Assembly (NCBI GenBank): GCA_040255345.1
Contig: JBDZUV010000050.1
Location: 1-19,828 of the forward strand
DNA from: JAFDWI01 sp040255345
GTDB taxonomy: Bacteria; Actinomycetota; Acidimicrobiia; Acidimicrobiales; Iamiaceae
Length of the DNA: 19,828 nucleotides
Direction: 5' to 3'
Both the position numbers and the translations under genes were made by a program. The notes under the pieces were generated by a model. It saw only the letters and a program-made list of their open reading frames with translations, was not told the DNA's origin and ran no database searches. Below are positions 19,555 through 19,828 of the stretch, piece by piece; position 1 is the stretch's first letter; every line of letters starts with the position of its first letter.

Positions 19555-19828
19555 CCGGTCGGCTGGCAGGCAAGGTCGCGCTGATCTCCGGAGCGGCCCA
19601 GGGTCAGGGTGAAGCCGAGGCGCGTCGGTTCGTCGCGGAAGGGGCACGGGTGGTGCTCGGCGACATCGGCGACGCCAAGGGTGCGGCGGTCGCCGACTCG
19701 CTCGGCGACGCCGCCCGGTTCGTCCACCTCGATGTGACCGAGCCCGGGGGATGGGCCGGGGCCGTTGGCGTCGCCGAGGACGCATTCGGGCCGGTCGACG
19801 TCCTGGTCAACAACGCCGGCGTGCTCGT
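19551..19828 (+). CDS. Short-chain dehydrogenase, 3-alpha/20-beta-hydroxysteroid dehydrogenase-like (3' end outside window)
   Basis: The first 92 residues of an SDR running off the right edge. It shows the Rossmann glycine motif ISGAAQGQG (12-20, the SDR TGxxxGxG with Ser for Thr), D38 after the second strand (VVLGDIGD), which favours NAD(H), the adenine-contact HLDVT (59-63) and NNAG (87-90). GKVALISG, RFVAEGARVVLGDI, AARFVHLDVTEP and VLVNNAGVL agree well with M. tuberculosis Rv2002 (FabG3), a 3-alpha/20-beta-hydroxysteroid dehydrogenase. The catalytic Ser-Tyr-Lys triad lies beyond the window, so activity cannot be checked. ATG 19551 has AGGA 5 bases upstream. A steroid substrate would fit the neighbouring genes. 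Confidence 0.85.
   Translation, partial: MTGRLAGKVALISGAAQGQGEAEARRFVAEGARVVLGDIGDAKGAAVADSLGDAARFVHLDVTEPGGWAGAVGVAEDAFGPVDVLVNNAGVL

Noticed and set aside
1..19828. CRISPR array, tRNA/rRNA genes, insertion sequences, phage or integrase genes
   Set aside because: No regularly spaced repeats, no cloverleaf or rRNA sequence, no transposase or integrase motifs and no matching terminal inverted repeats were seen.

Overview
The window is high-GC DNA with tightly packed, often overlapping genes, many GTG starts and an actinobacterial gene set: a KstR-type regulator, FadD19/FadE26/FadE27/EchA19-type enzymes, a CYP142-type P450, a WS/DGAT wax ester/triacylglycerol synthase and an LPXTG surface protein. 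I infer a sterol-degrading actinomycete. Acidimicrobiia (Ilumatobacter-like) is my best guess, because the gene order differs from Mycobacterium and Rhodococcus, but the class is not proven by anything visible here. All family comparisons are from memory, not from a search.

Layout, left to right: (1) the 3' end of an unrecognised gene (3-677, +). (2) A CYP142-like P450 (755-1966, -), divergent from (3) a dense + strand block at 2043-10649: a FadE26/FadE27-type two-subunit acyl-CoA dehydrogenase, a branched-chain-amino-acid-type (HAAT) ABC importer (lipoprotein, fused LivH-LivM permease, LivG, LivF), an unknown two-helix membrane protein, and an EchA19-like enoyl-CoA hydratase. (4) Two - strand genes, a FadD19-like acyl-CoA synthetase (10878-12500) and a WS/DGAT acyltransferase (12550-14130). 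(5) A divergent + strand pair: an acyl-CoA dehydrogenase overlapping a KstR-like TetR regulator (14319-16201), closed by a strong hairpin. (6) Two - strand envelope genes: an LPATG-anchored Ig-like protein and a large DUF4012 membrane protein. (7) At the right edge, the start of a short-chain dehydrogenase resembling 3-alpha/20-beta-hydroxysteroid dehydrogenase, preceded by a 23-codon overlapping ORF.

Taken together the enzymes cover the first round of sterol side-chain breakdown: terminal hydroxylation/oxidation (P450), CoA activation (FadD19), alpha,beta-dehydrogenation (FadE26/27) and hydration (EchA19). A matching regulator is encoded nearby, and a textbook KstR operator (TnnAACnnGTTnnA) covers the fadD19 promoter and start codon. 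No ring-degradation genes, thiolase or Mce4 importer lie in the window. The HAAT-type importer sitting inside the side-chain genes is therefore a candidate transporter for a sterol, bile-acid or steroid-derived acid.

Two further regulatory observations go beyond the known families. The same CTGAC-N5-GTCAG inverted repeat lies in the P450/fadE26 divergent promoter and again in front of the transporter operon. A perfect 19-bp palindrome lies in front of the WS/DGAT gene. Several genes appear to be leaderless, with a -10-like hexamer 7-8 bases before the start codon. There is no stretch of more than 300 bases without a gene; the longest gaps are 10650-10877 and 14131-14318.
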